33,009 nucleotides of DNA from contig JAKEEW010000172.1 in assembly GCA_022616375.1 (NCBI GenBank), positions 1 through 33,009 of the forward strand, in the 5' to 3' direction. Both the position numbers and the translations under genes were made by a program. The notes below the pieces were generated by a model. The model was not told the origin of the DNA. It did no database searches and was given only the letters and a program-made list of their open reading frames with translations. Source of the stretch: Sporichthyaceae bacterium (GTDB lineage Bacteria > Actinomycetota > Actinomycetes > JAKEEW01). Below are positions 17,921 to 26,915 of the stretch, in pieces. How positions within the stretch are numbered: position 1 is the first letter of the stretch; the number at the start of each line of letters is the position of its first letter.

Positions 17921-18951
17921 ACACCGCTGACCGGCGCAGTCACCGCTCGGCCGAGGACCTGGCCGAGTACTCGGACGGGCTGATCACCGATCGTTCGGCT
18001 CGGTCCGGGATCGAAGCGCACCTGACCGGCTGCGCCCACTGCCAGGACGTGCTGGTCAAGCTCGTCGAGGTGCGGGCAGTGCTGGCCGCCGCGCCGGCCC
18101 CGTCGATGCCGGCTTCCGTGACCGCCCGGCTGGAGGCTGCGCTCGCGGCCGAGGCGCGCAACTCCTCCCGGATCTCCGTAGCGGCAACGTCCGCGGAGAT
18201 CACCGGATTGCCGGCTCATGGCGCCGACTGCCCGGGGGGCCGGGTGGCCGCCGAAGAGTCTGGGGGCGTCCGCTCGATCACCGCAGCCCGCCGCCGGCGC
18301 GCCCGGATGACCACCGCGCTGGCAGCGGCCGCGACGGTTGCGACGCTGGCGTTCGGTGCCACCATCTTCGCCCAGCTCGCGCCTCGCGGAGCATCGGACA
18401 GCTCCGCCCCCGGCGCCGCCATGGAGGCGGAGGACGGCTACCAGCCGGAGGGCGGCGCGCCGGCGCTGCCCTACTCGGGGCCCACGCCGCAGACCAAGGC
18501 GGTGTATCGGGCCGCCTCCGGTCAGACCTTCACCGCGTACACGCTGTCCGGTGCCGCCACCGTACTGCTGTCCAAGGCAGCCGTGCGCTCGGCAGCGCCG
18601 ACCGCTTCCGGTGGCCAGGTCGACGCTGGCACCGGGTCGAGCGCACCGCCGATGGCTCCTGGCCTGGGCAGCGAGTCGACCGCTGATCGGCTCTCCTACT
18701 TCTCAGCCCTGGCTCCGTTGCTTAACGACCCGGCCGGGCTTGCCCGCTGCATCGCCCGGATCATGCCGGATCCGGCAGCCGTCCAGGTGCTCGCGATCGA
18801 TGTCGGCAACTATGGCGGCGAGCCGGCCGCGATGCTGGTCCTCAACGATCCGGCAGATCCGTCCAAGGCCCAGGTACGAGTCGTCGGCACCGCGTGCGCC
18901 CGCGGTGAGTCGGTCGAGTTCCTCAAGACCGAGATCATGCGGGGTCGCTAG
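17917..18951 (+). CDS. Anti-sigma factor with N-terminal zinc-finger (ZAS-like) domain
   Basis: HLTGCAHC (HX3CX2C) near the N-terminus, one predicted TM (TTALAAAATVATLAFGATIFAQL), ATGA overlap with the ECF sigma gene. Confidence 0.88.
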   Translation: MNTADRRSHRSAEDLAEYSDGLITDRSARSGIEAHLTGCAHCQDVLVKLVEVRAVLAAAPAPSMPASVTARLEAALAAEARNSSRISVAATSAEITGLPAHGADCPGGRVAAEESGGVRSITAARRRRARMTTALAAAATVATLAFGATIFAQLAPRGASDSSAPGAAMEAEDGYQPEGGAPALPYSGPTPQTKAVYRAASGQTFTAYTLSGAATVLLSKAAVRSAAPTASGGQVDAGTGSSAPPMAPGLGSESTADRLSYFSALAPLLNDPAGLARCIARIMPDPAAVQVLAIDVGNYGGEPAAMLVLNDPADPSKAQVRVVGTACARGESVEFLKTEIMRGR

Positions 18952-18999
18952 GGCTGCCGCGGACGCTCCGGCACACCTGGTGAGTCGCGGCCACGATAA

Positions 19000-19027
19000 C
19001 TAGGCCCAGGGAATCTTCCGGGCCTAG
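19000..19027. repeat. Inverted repeat CTAGGCCC-N12-GGGCCTAG between the anti-sigma gene and trxB
   Basis: 8-bp exact arms at 19000-19007 and 19020-19027; nested GGAA-TC-TTCC. Confidence 0.7.
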
Positions 19028-19035
19028 GATCGGTT
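19009..19035 (+). promoter_or_regulatory. Putative SigR/SigH-type promoter (GGGAAT-N18-GTT) for trxBA
   Basis: GGGAAT at 19009-19014, 18-nt spacer, GTT at 19033-19035, 54 nt before the trxB GTG; matches the SigR/SigH consensus as remembered. Confidence 0.6.
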
Positions 19036-19089
19036 TGCCGAGTCGATACCCGCGCATATTCCACGGGTGCAGCCACCAGGAAGGCCGCT

Positions 19090-20070
19090 GTGAGCGACGT
19101 TCGCAATGTGATCATCATCGGTTCCGGGCCGGCAGGCTTTACCGCCGCGATCTATGCCAGCCGTGCGGACCTGAAGCCGCTGCTGTTCGAGGGCTCCATC
19201 GGGTCCGGCGGCGCGCTGATGAACACCACCGAGGTAGAGAACTACTCGGGCTTCCCCGACGGCATCCTCGGCCCCGATCTGATGGACAGCTTCCGCAAGC
19301 AGGCGGAGCGGTTCGGCACCGAGATCGTCACCGATGACGTGCTGTCGGTCGACCTGGGCGGACCGATCAAGGTCGTGACCACCGGAGACGGCAGCACCCA
19401 CCGGGCCAGGACGATCATCATTGCCACCGGGTCGCGCTACCGCGAGCTCGGCCTGCCCAACGAGAAGCGGCTGTCCGGGCGCGGGGTGTCCTGGTGCGCA
19501 ACCTGTGACGGGTTCTTCTTCCGCGGCCAGGACATCGCGGTGGTCGGCGGAGGCGACTCAGCAATGGAAGAGGCCACGTTCCTGTCCCGCTTCGCCAACT
19601 CGGTCACCGTAATCCACCGGCGCTCCGAGCTACGGGCGAGCAAGATCATGCAGCGGCGCGCGTTCGCGAACGAGAAGATCCGGTTCCTATGGGACAGCGA
19701 GGTCGTGGACATCCTCGGCGAGGACAAGGTCACCGGCTTGCGGGTCCGCAACGTCGAGACCGGCGCCGAGTCCGAGCTGAACGTGACCGGACTGTTCGTG
19801 GCGATCGGCCATGACCCGCGCAGCGAGCTGTTCTCCAGCCAGCTAGCGATCGATCCGGCCGGCTACATCGAGGTGGAGCAGCCGACCACGAAGACCTCGG
19901 TTTCCGGCGTCTTCGCCAGCGGTGACGTGGTGGACCACCACTACCGCCAGGCGGTCACCGCCGCCGGCACCGGCTGCGCAGCCGCGCTCGATGCCGAGCG
20001 TTACCTGGCCGCGCTTGACGAAGAGCCCGAGTTGACCGCGGCCGCGCCGGCTGAGCGCCAGCCGGTCTGA
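19090..20070 (+). CDS. trxB: Thioredoxin-disulfide reductase
   Basis: [32 protein letters not shown] redox motif, [47 protein letters not shown]. Confidence 0.97.
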   Translation: MSDVRNVIIIGSGPAGFTAAIYASRADLKPLLFEGSIGSGGALMNTTEVENYSGFPDGILGPDLMDSFRKQAERFGTEIVTDDVLSVDLGGPIKVVTTGDGSTHRARTIIIATGSRYRELGLPNEKRLSGRGVSWCATCDGFFFRGQDIAVVGGGDSAMEEATFLSRFANSVTVIHRRSELRASKIMQRRAFANEKIRFLWDSEVVDILGEDKVTGLRVRNVETGAESELNVTGLFVAIGHDPRSELFSSQLAIDPAGYIEVEQPTTKTSVSGVFASGDVVDHHYRQAVTAAGTGCAAALDAERYLAALDEEPELTAAAPAERQPV

Positions 20071-20130
20071 CCTCCGGCGCGGCGCCTAGGCCACTATCCG
20101 CAAACGACCGAATCCCAAGGAGATCCACAA

Positions 20131-20454
20131 GTGAGCGAGCTCAAGGACGTTACCGATCAGTCGTTCGACGAGGACGTGCTGCAGAACGACAAGCCGGTCA
20201 TCGTCGATTTCTGGGCTCCGTGGTGCGCCCCGTGCCGGCACGTGACCCCGATTCTCGAGGAACTTGCCGCCGACAATCCAGACTCGATCGACGTGGTCAA
20301 GCTCAACATCGACGAGAACCCGCAGACCGCGATGCGGTACTCGGTGATGTCGATTCCGACCCTGCACGTGTTCAAGGGTGGCGAGATCGTTCAGACCATC
20401 GTCGGGGCGAAGCCCAAAGCGGCCATGCTTGCCCTGCTGGCGGATTTCATCTGA
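20131..20454 (+). CDS. trxA: Thioredoxin (WCAPC active-site variant)
   Basis: VIVDFWAPWCAPCRHVTPILEELA...MSIPTLHVFKGGEIVQTIVGAKPKAAM; aaggag SD upstream. Confidence 0.96.
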   Translation: MSELKDVTDQSFDEDVLQNDKPVIVDFWAPWCAPCRHVTPILEELAADNPDSIDVVKLNIDENPQTAMRYSVMSIPTLHVFKGGEIVQTIVGAKPKAAMLALLADFI

Positions 20455-20461
20455 TTTCGTG

Positions 20462-21079
20462 CTATACCGGCTTAAAGACTGGCTCAGGAGACATCGACCC
20501 GAGCAGCCGCTCGAGGGCGACCTCGACGTCTTCCTTCCAGGACAGCGCGTTCTTCAGCTCGAGCCGCAACCGCGGGTAACGGTGGTGCGGGCGTACCGTC
20601 TTGAACCCGACCGCGAGCAGGTAGTCGGCAGGCACCAGGCAGGCCGGGCCGTCCCACCGGGCGTCTCCGAAGGCCTCGATCGCCTTCACCCCGCGCCGGC
20701 TCAGGTCCTTGGCCACCGACTGGATGAGCATCCGGCCGAGGCCGCCACCGCCGAACTCGGGCAGGATGTGCGCACCCATCAGCAGAACTGCGTCCAATCC
20801 GACCGGACTTGTAGGGAATGCGATGCCGCGGGGAACGTAGATCGGCGGTGCGTAGAGCGCGTACCCGGCCGGCGCGCCGTCCACGTACACGACCTTGCCG
20901 CACGACCCCCAATCGAGCAGCGTGGCGGAGACCCAGGCCTCCTTCTCCAGGCCCGGGTCACCGACCTGCAGCGCCCGCTCGCCGGCAACCGGATCCAGCT
21001 CCCAGAACACGCACCCTCGACACCGGCGTGGAAGATCGTCGAGGTTGTCCAGGGTCAGGTTGACGACGCGTCGCGACAT
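20462..21079 (-). CDS. GNAT family N-acetyltransferase (Rv3916c-like position)
   Basis: MSRRVVNLTLDNLDDLPRRCRGCVFWELDP...GGGGLGRMLIQSVAKDLSRRGVKAIEAFGD; acetyl-CoA-binding-like GGGGLGRMLI. ATG at 21079 preferred over 21106. Confidence 0.85.
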   Translation of the reverse strand: MSRRVVNLTLDNLDDLPRRCRGCVFWELDPVAGERALQVGDPGLEKEAWVSATLLDWGSCGKVVYVDGAPAGYALYAPPIYVPRGIAFPTSPVGLDAVLLMGAHILPEFGGGGLGRMLIQSVAKDLSRRGVKAIEAFGDARWDGPACLVPADYLLAVGFKTVRPHHRYPRLRLELKNALSWKEDVEVALERLLGSMSPEPVFKPV

Positions 21080-21083
21080 CCGC

Positions 21084-21242
21084 TCAGTCCCTCGCTGTCG
21101 CTGCACCAGGCATTACCCGGAGCCCAGCAGCTTCCACCGGCGCGCCGTAGCCGTGCTCGGGCCTGTCCCGCAGTAGCCCGGCTACGAATCCCCCGCAAGC
21201 ACCCAGTCCCAGACCGGCGGCGACCCAGCTCATTACCCGCAT
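21084..21242 (-). CDS. Small (52-aa) putative membrane or lipoprotein ORF immediately upstream of the GNAT gene
   Basis: ATG at 21242 preceded by GGAAGG-N7; translates to MRVMSWVAAGLGLGACGGFVAGLLRDRPEHGYGAPVEAAGLRVMPGAATARD*; stop lies 4 nt before the GNAT ATG. Below the ORF-track length cutoff. Confidence 0.5.
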   Translation of the reverse strand: MRVMSWVAAGLGLGACGGFVAGLLRDRPEHGYGAPVEAAGLRVMPGAATARD

Positions 21243-21333
21243 GGGTGAACCTTCCGTTGGAATTGCTCGCCGTCCGGCATCGTAGTAGCCCGGACCAGGC
21301 GCGACCAGCGCCGATAGTCCATTCGGTGAGGGA

Positions 21334-22887
21334 GTGGCCGCAGTGACGATTGCGCCGCGGATCGCAGCTGGGTTGGATCCGAACGTGGAGCGTTACGCAG
21401 CCCGGGCTCGCGGGATGGCAGCGTCGGAGATCCGCGCGCTGTTCTCGGTCGCGGCCCGGCCGGAGATCGTCTCGCTCGCCGGCGGAATGCCGCACCTGGC
21501 CGCCTTGCCAATGGACGCGGTTGCCGATGTGATCGGTGAGCTCATCCGCAGCGACGGCGTGACCGCGCTGCAGTACGGATCCGGGCAGGGCGATCCGCTG
21601 CTGCGCGAGCAGATCTGCACGGTGATGAGCCTGGAGGGGATCGAGGCGCACGCCGACGAGGTCGTAGTCACCGTCGGTTCGCAGCAAGCCCTGGACTTGG
21701 TGACCAGGATCTTCGTCGATCCCAGCGATGTCATCCTCGCGGAGGCGCCGTCCTACGTCGGCGCGCTTGGCACGTTCAGCGCCTATCAGGCCGACGTCGT
21801 GCACGTTCCGATGGACGACCAGGGGTTGGTGCCGGCCCGGCTTCGTGAGGCAATCACCGCGGTTCACTCGTCGGGTCGGCGGGCCAAGTTCCTCTACACG
21901 ATTCCGAACTTCCACAACCCGGCCGGGGTGTCGCTAGCGGTGGATCGCCGGGCCGAGATCCTGGAGATCTGCCGCGAGGCCGAACTGCTGGTGCTGGAAG
22001 ACAACCCCTACGGATTGCTCGGGTTCGACGCCGATCCGGTGCCCGCGTTGCGCGCCCACGACGCCGAGAACGTGGTCTACCTCGGCTCGTTCTCCAAGAC
22101 GTTTGCGCCCGGATTCCGGGTGGGCTGGGCGGTCGCACCGCTCGGCGTGCGGGAGAAGCTGGTGCTGGCCTCCGAGGCGGCGGTGCTGTGCCCGCCCTCG
22201 TTCTCACAACTTGCGGTCTCGCGCTATCTCGCCACCCAACCCTGGCAACAGCAGATCAAGGTGTATCAGGAGCTCTACCGCGATCGCCGGGACGCGATGT
22301 TGGATGCACTGGCCGAGCTGATGCCGCCCGGCACCACGTGGACCAACCCCACCGGTGGCTTCTATGTATGGGTGACACTGCCGGCCGGGCTGGACTCGAA
22401 AGCCATGCTGCCGCGGGCAATCACCAACCGGGTGGCCTACGTGCCGGGGAACGCGTTCTATGCCGATGGACTCGGCGCGTCCAGCCTACGCCTGTCCTAC
22501 TGTTACCCACCGCCGGCGCGGATCAGGGAAGGCGTTCGCAGGCTCGCCGATGTCATCGACCAAGAGCTCGAGCTGCACCAGACGTTTGGCATGCCGGGCG
22601 GCACGGATCGGCCCGAGACCCCGGTCGGTGCCGGGCTCGGGGTGGGGCTTGCGGCTGGTGTCGGGTCCGGCGACGGTGCAGGCTCGCCGGCGGTCGACGC
22701 CCGGGTCGCCGCAAGCACAGTCGCTCCGGCCAGTTTTGGTGCGGCGGACACGCTGAGCCCCCAGCTCAGCGCAGAGCCGAGCGGCGACGATGCAGCTCCG
22801 ATCCGATCCTCGCCGAGTGCCGACCTGCATTCCTCCAATGACCTCGACAGTGACGGCTTCGTCGCCCAGGGAGAGCGTGATGAGTGA
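21334..22887 (+). CDS. PLP-dependent aminotransferase, class I/II (2-aminoadipate/MocR-catalytic-domain-like)
   Basis: VTVGSQQALDLVTRIFVDPSDVILAEAPSYVGAL, YTIPNFHNPAGVSL, EDNPYGLLGF, YLGSFSKTFAPGFRVGW (PLP lysine). Confidence 0.93.
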   Translation: MAAVTIAPRIAAGLDPNVERYAARARGMAASEIRALFSVAARPEIVSLAGGMPHLAALPMDAVADVIGELIRSDGVTALQYGSGQGDPLLREQICTVMSLEGIEAHADEVVVTVGSQQALDLVTRIFVDPSDVILAEAPSYVGALGTFSAYQADVVHVPMDDQGLVPARLREAITAVHSSGRRAKFLYTIPNFHNPAGVSLAVDRRAEILEICREAELLVLEDNPYGLLGFDADPVPALRAHDAENVVYLGSFSKTFAPGFRVGWAVAPLGVREKLVLASEAAVLCPPSFSQLAVSRYLATQPWQQQIKVYQELYRDRRDAMLDALAELMPPGTTWTNPTGGFYVWVTLPAGLDSKAMLPRAITNRVAYVPGNAFYADGLGASSLRLSYCYPPPARIREGVRRLADVIDQELELHQTFGMPGGTDRPETPVGAGLGVGLAAGVGSGDGAGSPAVDARVAASTVAPASFGAADTLSPQLSAEPSGDDAAPIRSSPSADLHSSNDLDSDGFVAQGERDE

Positions 22888-23839
22888 CCTTGGCCGCGTG
22901 GTAGTGCTCGCCGGTGGGCTTTCACACGAGCGCGAGGTGTCGCTCCGCTCGGGCCGGCAGGTCGCCGATGCGCTTGTTGCGGTAGGCGTCGAGGTCGAGC
23001 TGATGGATGCAGACTCGGCACTGGTGCCCAACCTGGCCGACGAACGTCCCGCCGTGGTGTTCCCCACGCTGCACGGCGCCGCCGGCGAGGACGGTGCGAT
23101 CCGGCAGGTGCTCGAGCTGCTGGAGGTTCCCTACGTCGGAGCGCCGCCGGCTGCGTGCCGGATCGCCTTCGACAAGCCGTGTGCCAAGTCTGCGGTTGCC
23201 GCGGTTGGCATCCCGACCCCACCGTCGGTGTCGCTGCCGCACACAACGTTCCGCGATCTCGGTGCCGGTCGGGTGCTGGAGTACATCGTCGCCAGGCTCG
23301 GTCTGCCGCTCTTCGTGAAGCCGGCGCGTGGTGGCTCGGCGCTTGGTGCGTCAGTGGTGCGTAGCGCGGCCGAACTGCCGGAGGCCATGGTTGCCTGCTA
23401 CGCGTACGGCGACACGGCCCTGATCGAGCGGTTCGTGGACGGCGTCGAGGTTGCCGTGTCGGTGCTCGACACCGGCAGCGGTCCGGTCGCCCTCCCGGTA
23501 GTCGAGATCGAGCCGGATGAAGGTGTGTACGACTACCGGGCTCGCTACTCGGCCGGTGCGACCCGCTTCCACGTCCCGGCACGGCTGGATCTCAGCGCGG
23601 CCGCAACCGCCACCGACATCGCCATCCGCGCGCATCAGGCGTTGGGCCTGCGCGACCTGTCCCGCACCGATCTGATCGTGGACGCCGCTGGTGTGCCGTG
23701 GTTCCTCGAGGTCAATGTGGCACCAGGCATGACCGAGACCAGCTTGCTACCGGTCGCGGCGGCGGCGGCCGAGGTCGATCTCGGTGTGCTGTGCCGGGAC
23801 CTCTTGCAGACCGCCGCGAGCAGGGCCGGCAAGAGTTAG
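22880..23839 (+). CDS. D-alanine--D-alanine ligase-like ATP-grasp protein
   Basis: MSDLGRVVVLAGGLSHEREVSLRSGRQV, LHGAAGEDGAIRQVLELLEVPYVGA, FVKPARGGSALGASVV, WFLEVNVAPGMTETSLLP. ATG at 22880 overlaps the aminotransferase stop by 8 bp; tracked ORF start at 22790 is upstream. Confidence 0.88.
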   Translation: MSDLGRVVVLAGGLSHEREVSLRSGRQVADALVAVGVEVELMDADSALVPNLADERPAVVFPTLHGAAGEDGAIRQVLELLEVPYVGAPPAACRIAFDKPCAKSAVAAVGIPTPPSVSLPHTTFRDLGAGRVLEYIVARLGLPLFVKPARGGSALGASVVRSAAELPEAMVACYAYGDTALIERFVDGVEVAVSVLDTGSGPVALPVVEIEPDEGVYDYRARYSAGATRFHVPARLDLSAAATATDIAIRAHQALGLRDLSRTDLIVDAAGVPWFLEVNVAPGMTETSLLPVAAAAAEVDLGVLCRDLLQTAASRAGKS

Positions 23840-23866
23840 CGACCGGTCGGCGTTTGCTTTGGAGCG

Positions 23867-24847
23867 CTACAGCGTCGAGCGAGGCAGGTGGACCCGGGCG
23901 CCCGGTGCCATCGTGGTGAGGATGCGCTCGAGATCGTCCACCGATGCGAACTCCACAACGATCTTTCCGCGGTGCTGACCGAGCTGCACCTTAACCCGAG
24001 TCTCGAATCGGTCGGACAATGTCGCGGCGAGGTCCTCGAACGCCGGCGAAACCCGGCTCCCGGCCCGAGGTCTCCTGGCCGGCTTCGCCATTCTGACGTC
24101 GTCAAGGCTGACCAGTTCCTCGATGGCCCGCACCGAGAGCCCTTCGGCCACGATGCGATGCGCCAAATGCTCCTGCTGGCCCGACTCGGTAATCGCAAGC
24201 AATGCACGCGCATGTCCTGCCGAGAGAACTCCGGCGGCGACCTTGCGCTGCACCGAGAGTGGGAGCTTGAGTAGCCGCAGTGTGTTGGTCACCTGGGAGC
24301 GCGAGCGGCCAATCCGATCGGCAAGCTGCTCATGCGTGCAGGCGAAATCCACGAGCAGTTGGTCGTAGGCTGCCGCCTCTTCGAGCGGATTGAGCTGGAC
24401 CCGATGGAGGTTCTCCAGAAGCGCGTCGAGAAGGAGCTTGTCGTCCTCGGTGGCCCGGACAATTGCCGGTATCGCATCGAGACCAGCGCGAATTCCGGCT
24501 CGCCACCGCCGCTCGCCCATGACGATCTCGAAGCGGTCGGGAGCGGTCTGGCGGACCACAATCGGCTGCAGCAGGCCCACTTCTCTAATCGAATGGACCA
24601 GCTCCTCGAGTGGTTCCTCGTCAAATGACTGGCGTGGTTGACGCGGATTAGGCTCGATCCGATCGATCGGAATTTCGGCAAAATGCGCATCGACAATCGG
24701 GGTGCCGGGAAGTCCTACTCCGGTCGCTGCTGCGGTCGAATGGTCGACGTGCGATTCGCCGTTGACGAGCGTGGTTTCCTCGCGCCCTGGCGCAGTAGGA
24801 ATGAGCGCCCCAAGACCCCGGCCCAGGCCCCTACGTCGTTCGGTCAC
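23867..24847 (-). CDS. parB: Chromosome-partitioning protein ParB
   Basis: [63 protein letters not shown], helix-turn-helix [22 protein letters not shown]. Confidence 0.97.
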   Translation of the reverse strand: MTERRRGLGRGLGALIPTAPGREETTLVNGESHVDHSTAAATGVGLPGTPIVDAHFAEIPIDRIEPNPRQPRQSFDEEPLEELVHSIREVGLLQPIVVRQTAPDRFEIVMGERRWRAGIRAGLDAIPAIVRATEDDKLLLDALLENLHRVQLNPLEEAAAYDQLLVDFACTHEQLADRIGRSRSQVTNTLRLLKLPLSVQRKVAAGVLSAGHARALLAITESGQQEHLAHRIVAEGLSVRAIEELVSLDDVRMAKPARRPRAGSRVSPAFEDLAATLSDRFETRVKVQLGQHRGKIVVEFASVDDLERILTTMAPGARVHLPRSTL

Positions 24848-26913
24848 GGTGTCTCCCTGGGAGTGCTCTGGCCGACAGAATTGGTCGGGCGTGCGCCACG
24901 AACCGCAAGCTCACGAGCTGCGTCGACGTACGACAGAGCCCCGCTCGACGCCGGATCATATGTGATGACCGTCTGACCGTAGCTGGGAGCTTCGGAGATT
25001 CGGACCGATCGCGGAATGGTCGTGTTGAGGACAACGCCCTCGAAGTGCTGGCGAACCTCATCGGCGACCTGAGAGGCGAGCCGGGTACGGGCGTCGTACA
25101 TGGTGAGCAGGATTGTTGAAACGTGCAGTTTCGGGTTGAGATGTGAATTCACGAGCTCGACATTGCGCAACAGCTGGCCCAGTCCTTCCAGTGCGTAGTA
25201 CTCACACTGAATAGGAATGAGGACCTCCTCGGCGGCAACCAAGGCATTGACCGTCAGGAGTCCAAGCGAGGGCGGACAGTCGATCAGGTAGTAGTCAAAG
25301 TAGTCGTCGAACGCGGCAAGGGCCTTTGCCAGCCTTGACTCGCGGGCGACGAGCGAAACCAGCTCGATCTCCGCTCCCGCAAGGTCGATCGTTGCAGGGG
25401 CACAGAACAGGCCCTCGATTCCCTCGGCCGGTCGAATGATGTCGGCGAGCGGCTTTCCTTCGATGATGACCTCGTACACCGACGGCACGCCAGCGAAGTG
25501 GTCGATGCCGAGAGCTGTTGAGGCGTTGCCTTGCGGATCGAGGTCGATGACCAGAACACGGCGGCCGTACGTCGCGAGAGCGGCGGCCAGGTTGACCGTT
25601 GTTGTCGTCTTGCCGACGCCTCCTTTCTGATTGGCAACAACGAGGGTCCGTGGTTTCTCAGGCCGTGGCATTTTCGGTGCGCGCCCGGTAAGGGCATCAA
25701 GCGCGGCCTTTGTCATTGATGCGATGGGTGGCTCGATCCCTGTTGATGTTTCACGTGAAACCGAATCGGTCTCGGGTCCATGGAGAACCCCGTCGTGGGT
25801 TTCGGTCTGGCTCGCTATGGCCGGACCGCCTGCAGTCTCCGTCATCGGCCTGCCCTTCATCCGCGCGACGTCATCCACGGGGTTCACTGGCTGCTCCTGT
25901 CGTGGTGCGGCGTGGCGCGGTTTGTAGCCAGGCGGCGACTCCTCCGCAGAGTCCCGCCTGCTCTCGAACTGCTGATGATGCCACCCAGCGGCGGCGTCCG
26001 TCAGTTCCACCAGGTCACCGCTATGGGACTCGATGAGTTCGCCGGCATCCGCGCGTGAGTCGTACTCGGGCTTCGCATGCCTTCCACGGCGGAGTGGGGG
26101 TTGAGGCGCGCCATTGTGGTTGCGCGGTCCGTTCGGCTGCAACGGGAACTGGCGCCAAAGCACCACTGTCGAGCCGCCATCGACCGGGTCTTCCCGTCCC
26201 GTGTTGGCAAGGCCGGCCAGGCTATCACTCGTCGGGACCGGGCCAGCAGCCGCATGCTTGCGGCCGCGTTCCCTGCCTCCGGACTCCTGGATTCCAGCCG
26301 TCACCTCGTGGACCGCATCCGGTGTCGCGGTGCCGCGATGTCGGCCAGCCGGCTGCGCAGCCGGTTCGGATAGGCGACGACTTTGCTGCGCGGTCAGCCG
26401 GGTTTGTGGCACACGCGAGTTAGTACTCGGCCGCCAGAAACTTGCTTCGGGCGTCGTCCCGAGCGCGGTTGAACTTGGATTCACCAATGCGTCGGTTCGC
26501 CCGGCAAAGGGATTGGCGTCCAGCGGCATAGCCACCGGATTCGCAGCACCGGAATCCTCACTGGTGCCGGTTGGTCGGGTCGTGACTCCAGTGGCTGTTA
26601 ACGGGCATTCGATGGAGTGTGCCGGACGCGGCCTCGCGACGTATCCGGTCGCCGCGCCATCTCCGATGGTGAGCGGATCGGCCTGAGCCGGCCCGACTCT
26701 CTCGCGTGCGCTGGGCAGCGGAATGCTCGGCAGCTGGGTCGGCGAGGCCACAAATTCGTCACGATCGACCGGGCGGAACAACCCGTCCCAGTCGGGAGCC
26801 GGGGATGTGGTGTCGGGCCTTGTCGCGCCGTCGGTAGTGAGGTCAGTGTCGGTGGAGATGACACTGACGGACCGGGTGTCGAGGCGCATTCGCCAGCTGC
26901 TGAAGACACCCAT
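24844..26913 (-). CDS. parA: Chromosome-partitioning ATPase ParA with long N-terminal low-complexity extension
   Basis: Core [48 protein letters not shown] through [21 protein letters not shown]. Frame is open to 27276; ATG at 26913 (GGGAGGGGG upstream) lies 2 nt after the rsmG stop. Alternative short starts at 25860 or 25845. Confidence 0.9.
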   Translation of the reverse strand: MGVFSSWRMRLDTRSVSVISTDTDLTTDGATRPDTTSPAPDWDGLFRPVDRDEFVASPTQLPSIPLPSARERVGPAQADPLTIGDGAATGYVARPRPAHSIECPLTATGVTTRPTGTSEDSGAANPVAMPLDANPFAGRTDALVNPSSTALGTTPEASFWRPSTNSRVPQTRLTAQQSRRLSEPAAQPAGRHRGTATPDAVHEVTAGIQESGGRERGRKHAAAGPVPTSDSLAGLANTGREDPVDGGSTVVLWRQFPLQPNGPRNHNGAPQPPLRRGRHAKPEYDSRADAGELIESHSGDLVELTDAAAGWHHQQFESRRDSAEESPPGYKPRHAAPRQEQPVNPVDDVARMKGRPMTETAGGPAIASQTETHDGVLHGPETDSVSRETSTGIEPPIASMTKAALDALTGRAPKMPRPEKPRTLVVANQKGGVGKTTTTVNLAAALATYGRRVLVIDLDPQGNASTALGIDHFAGVPSVYEVIIEGKPLADIIRPAEGIEGLFCAPATIDLAGAEIELVSLVARESRLAKALAAFDDYFDYYLIDCPPSLGLLTVNALVAAEEVLIPIQCEYYALEGLGQLLRNVELVNSHLNPKLHVSTILLTMYDARTRLASQVADEVRQHFEGVVLNTTIPRSVRISEAPSYGQTVITYDPASSGALSYVDAARELAVRGARPTNSVGQSTPRETP
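25747..25762. promoter_or_regulatory. parS site (inside parA)
   Basis: tGTTTCACGTGAAACc; 14-bp perfect palindrome GTTTCACGTGAAAC at 25748-25761. Confidence 0.92.
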
Positions 26914-26915
26914 TC

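Noticed and set aside
24655-24670. TCCGATCGATCGGA palindrome within parB
   Set aside because: Short, coding, and consistent with common CGATCG-type words in high-GC genomes; no positional support for a regulatory role.
26055-26686. Plus-strand ORFs (122-190 aa) opposite the ParA extension
   Set aside because: Considered as a separate gene explaining the long gap, but they look like shadow translation, with no recognisable motif or SD; the minus frame is continuous with ParA.
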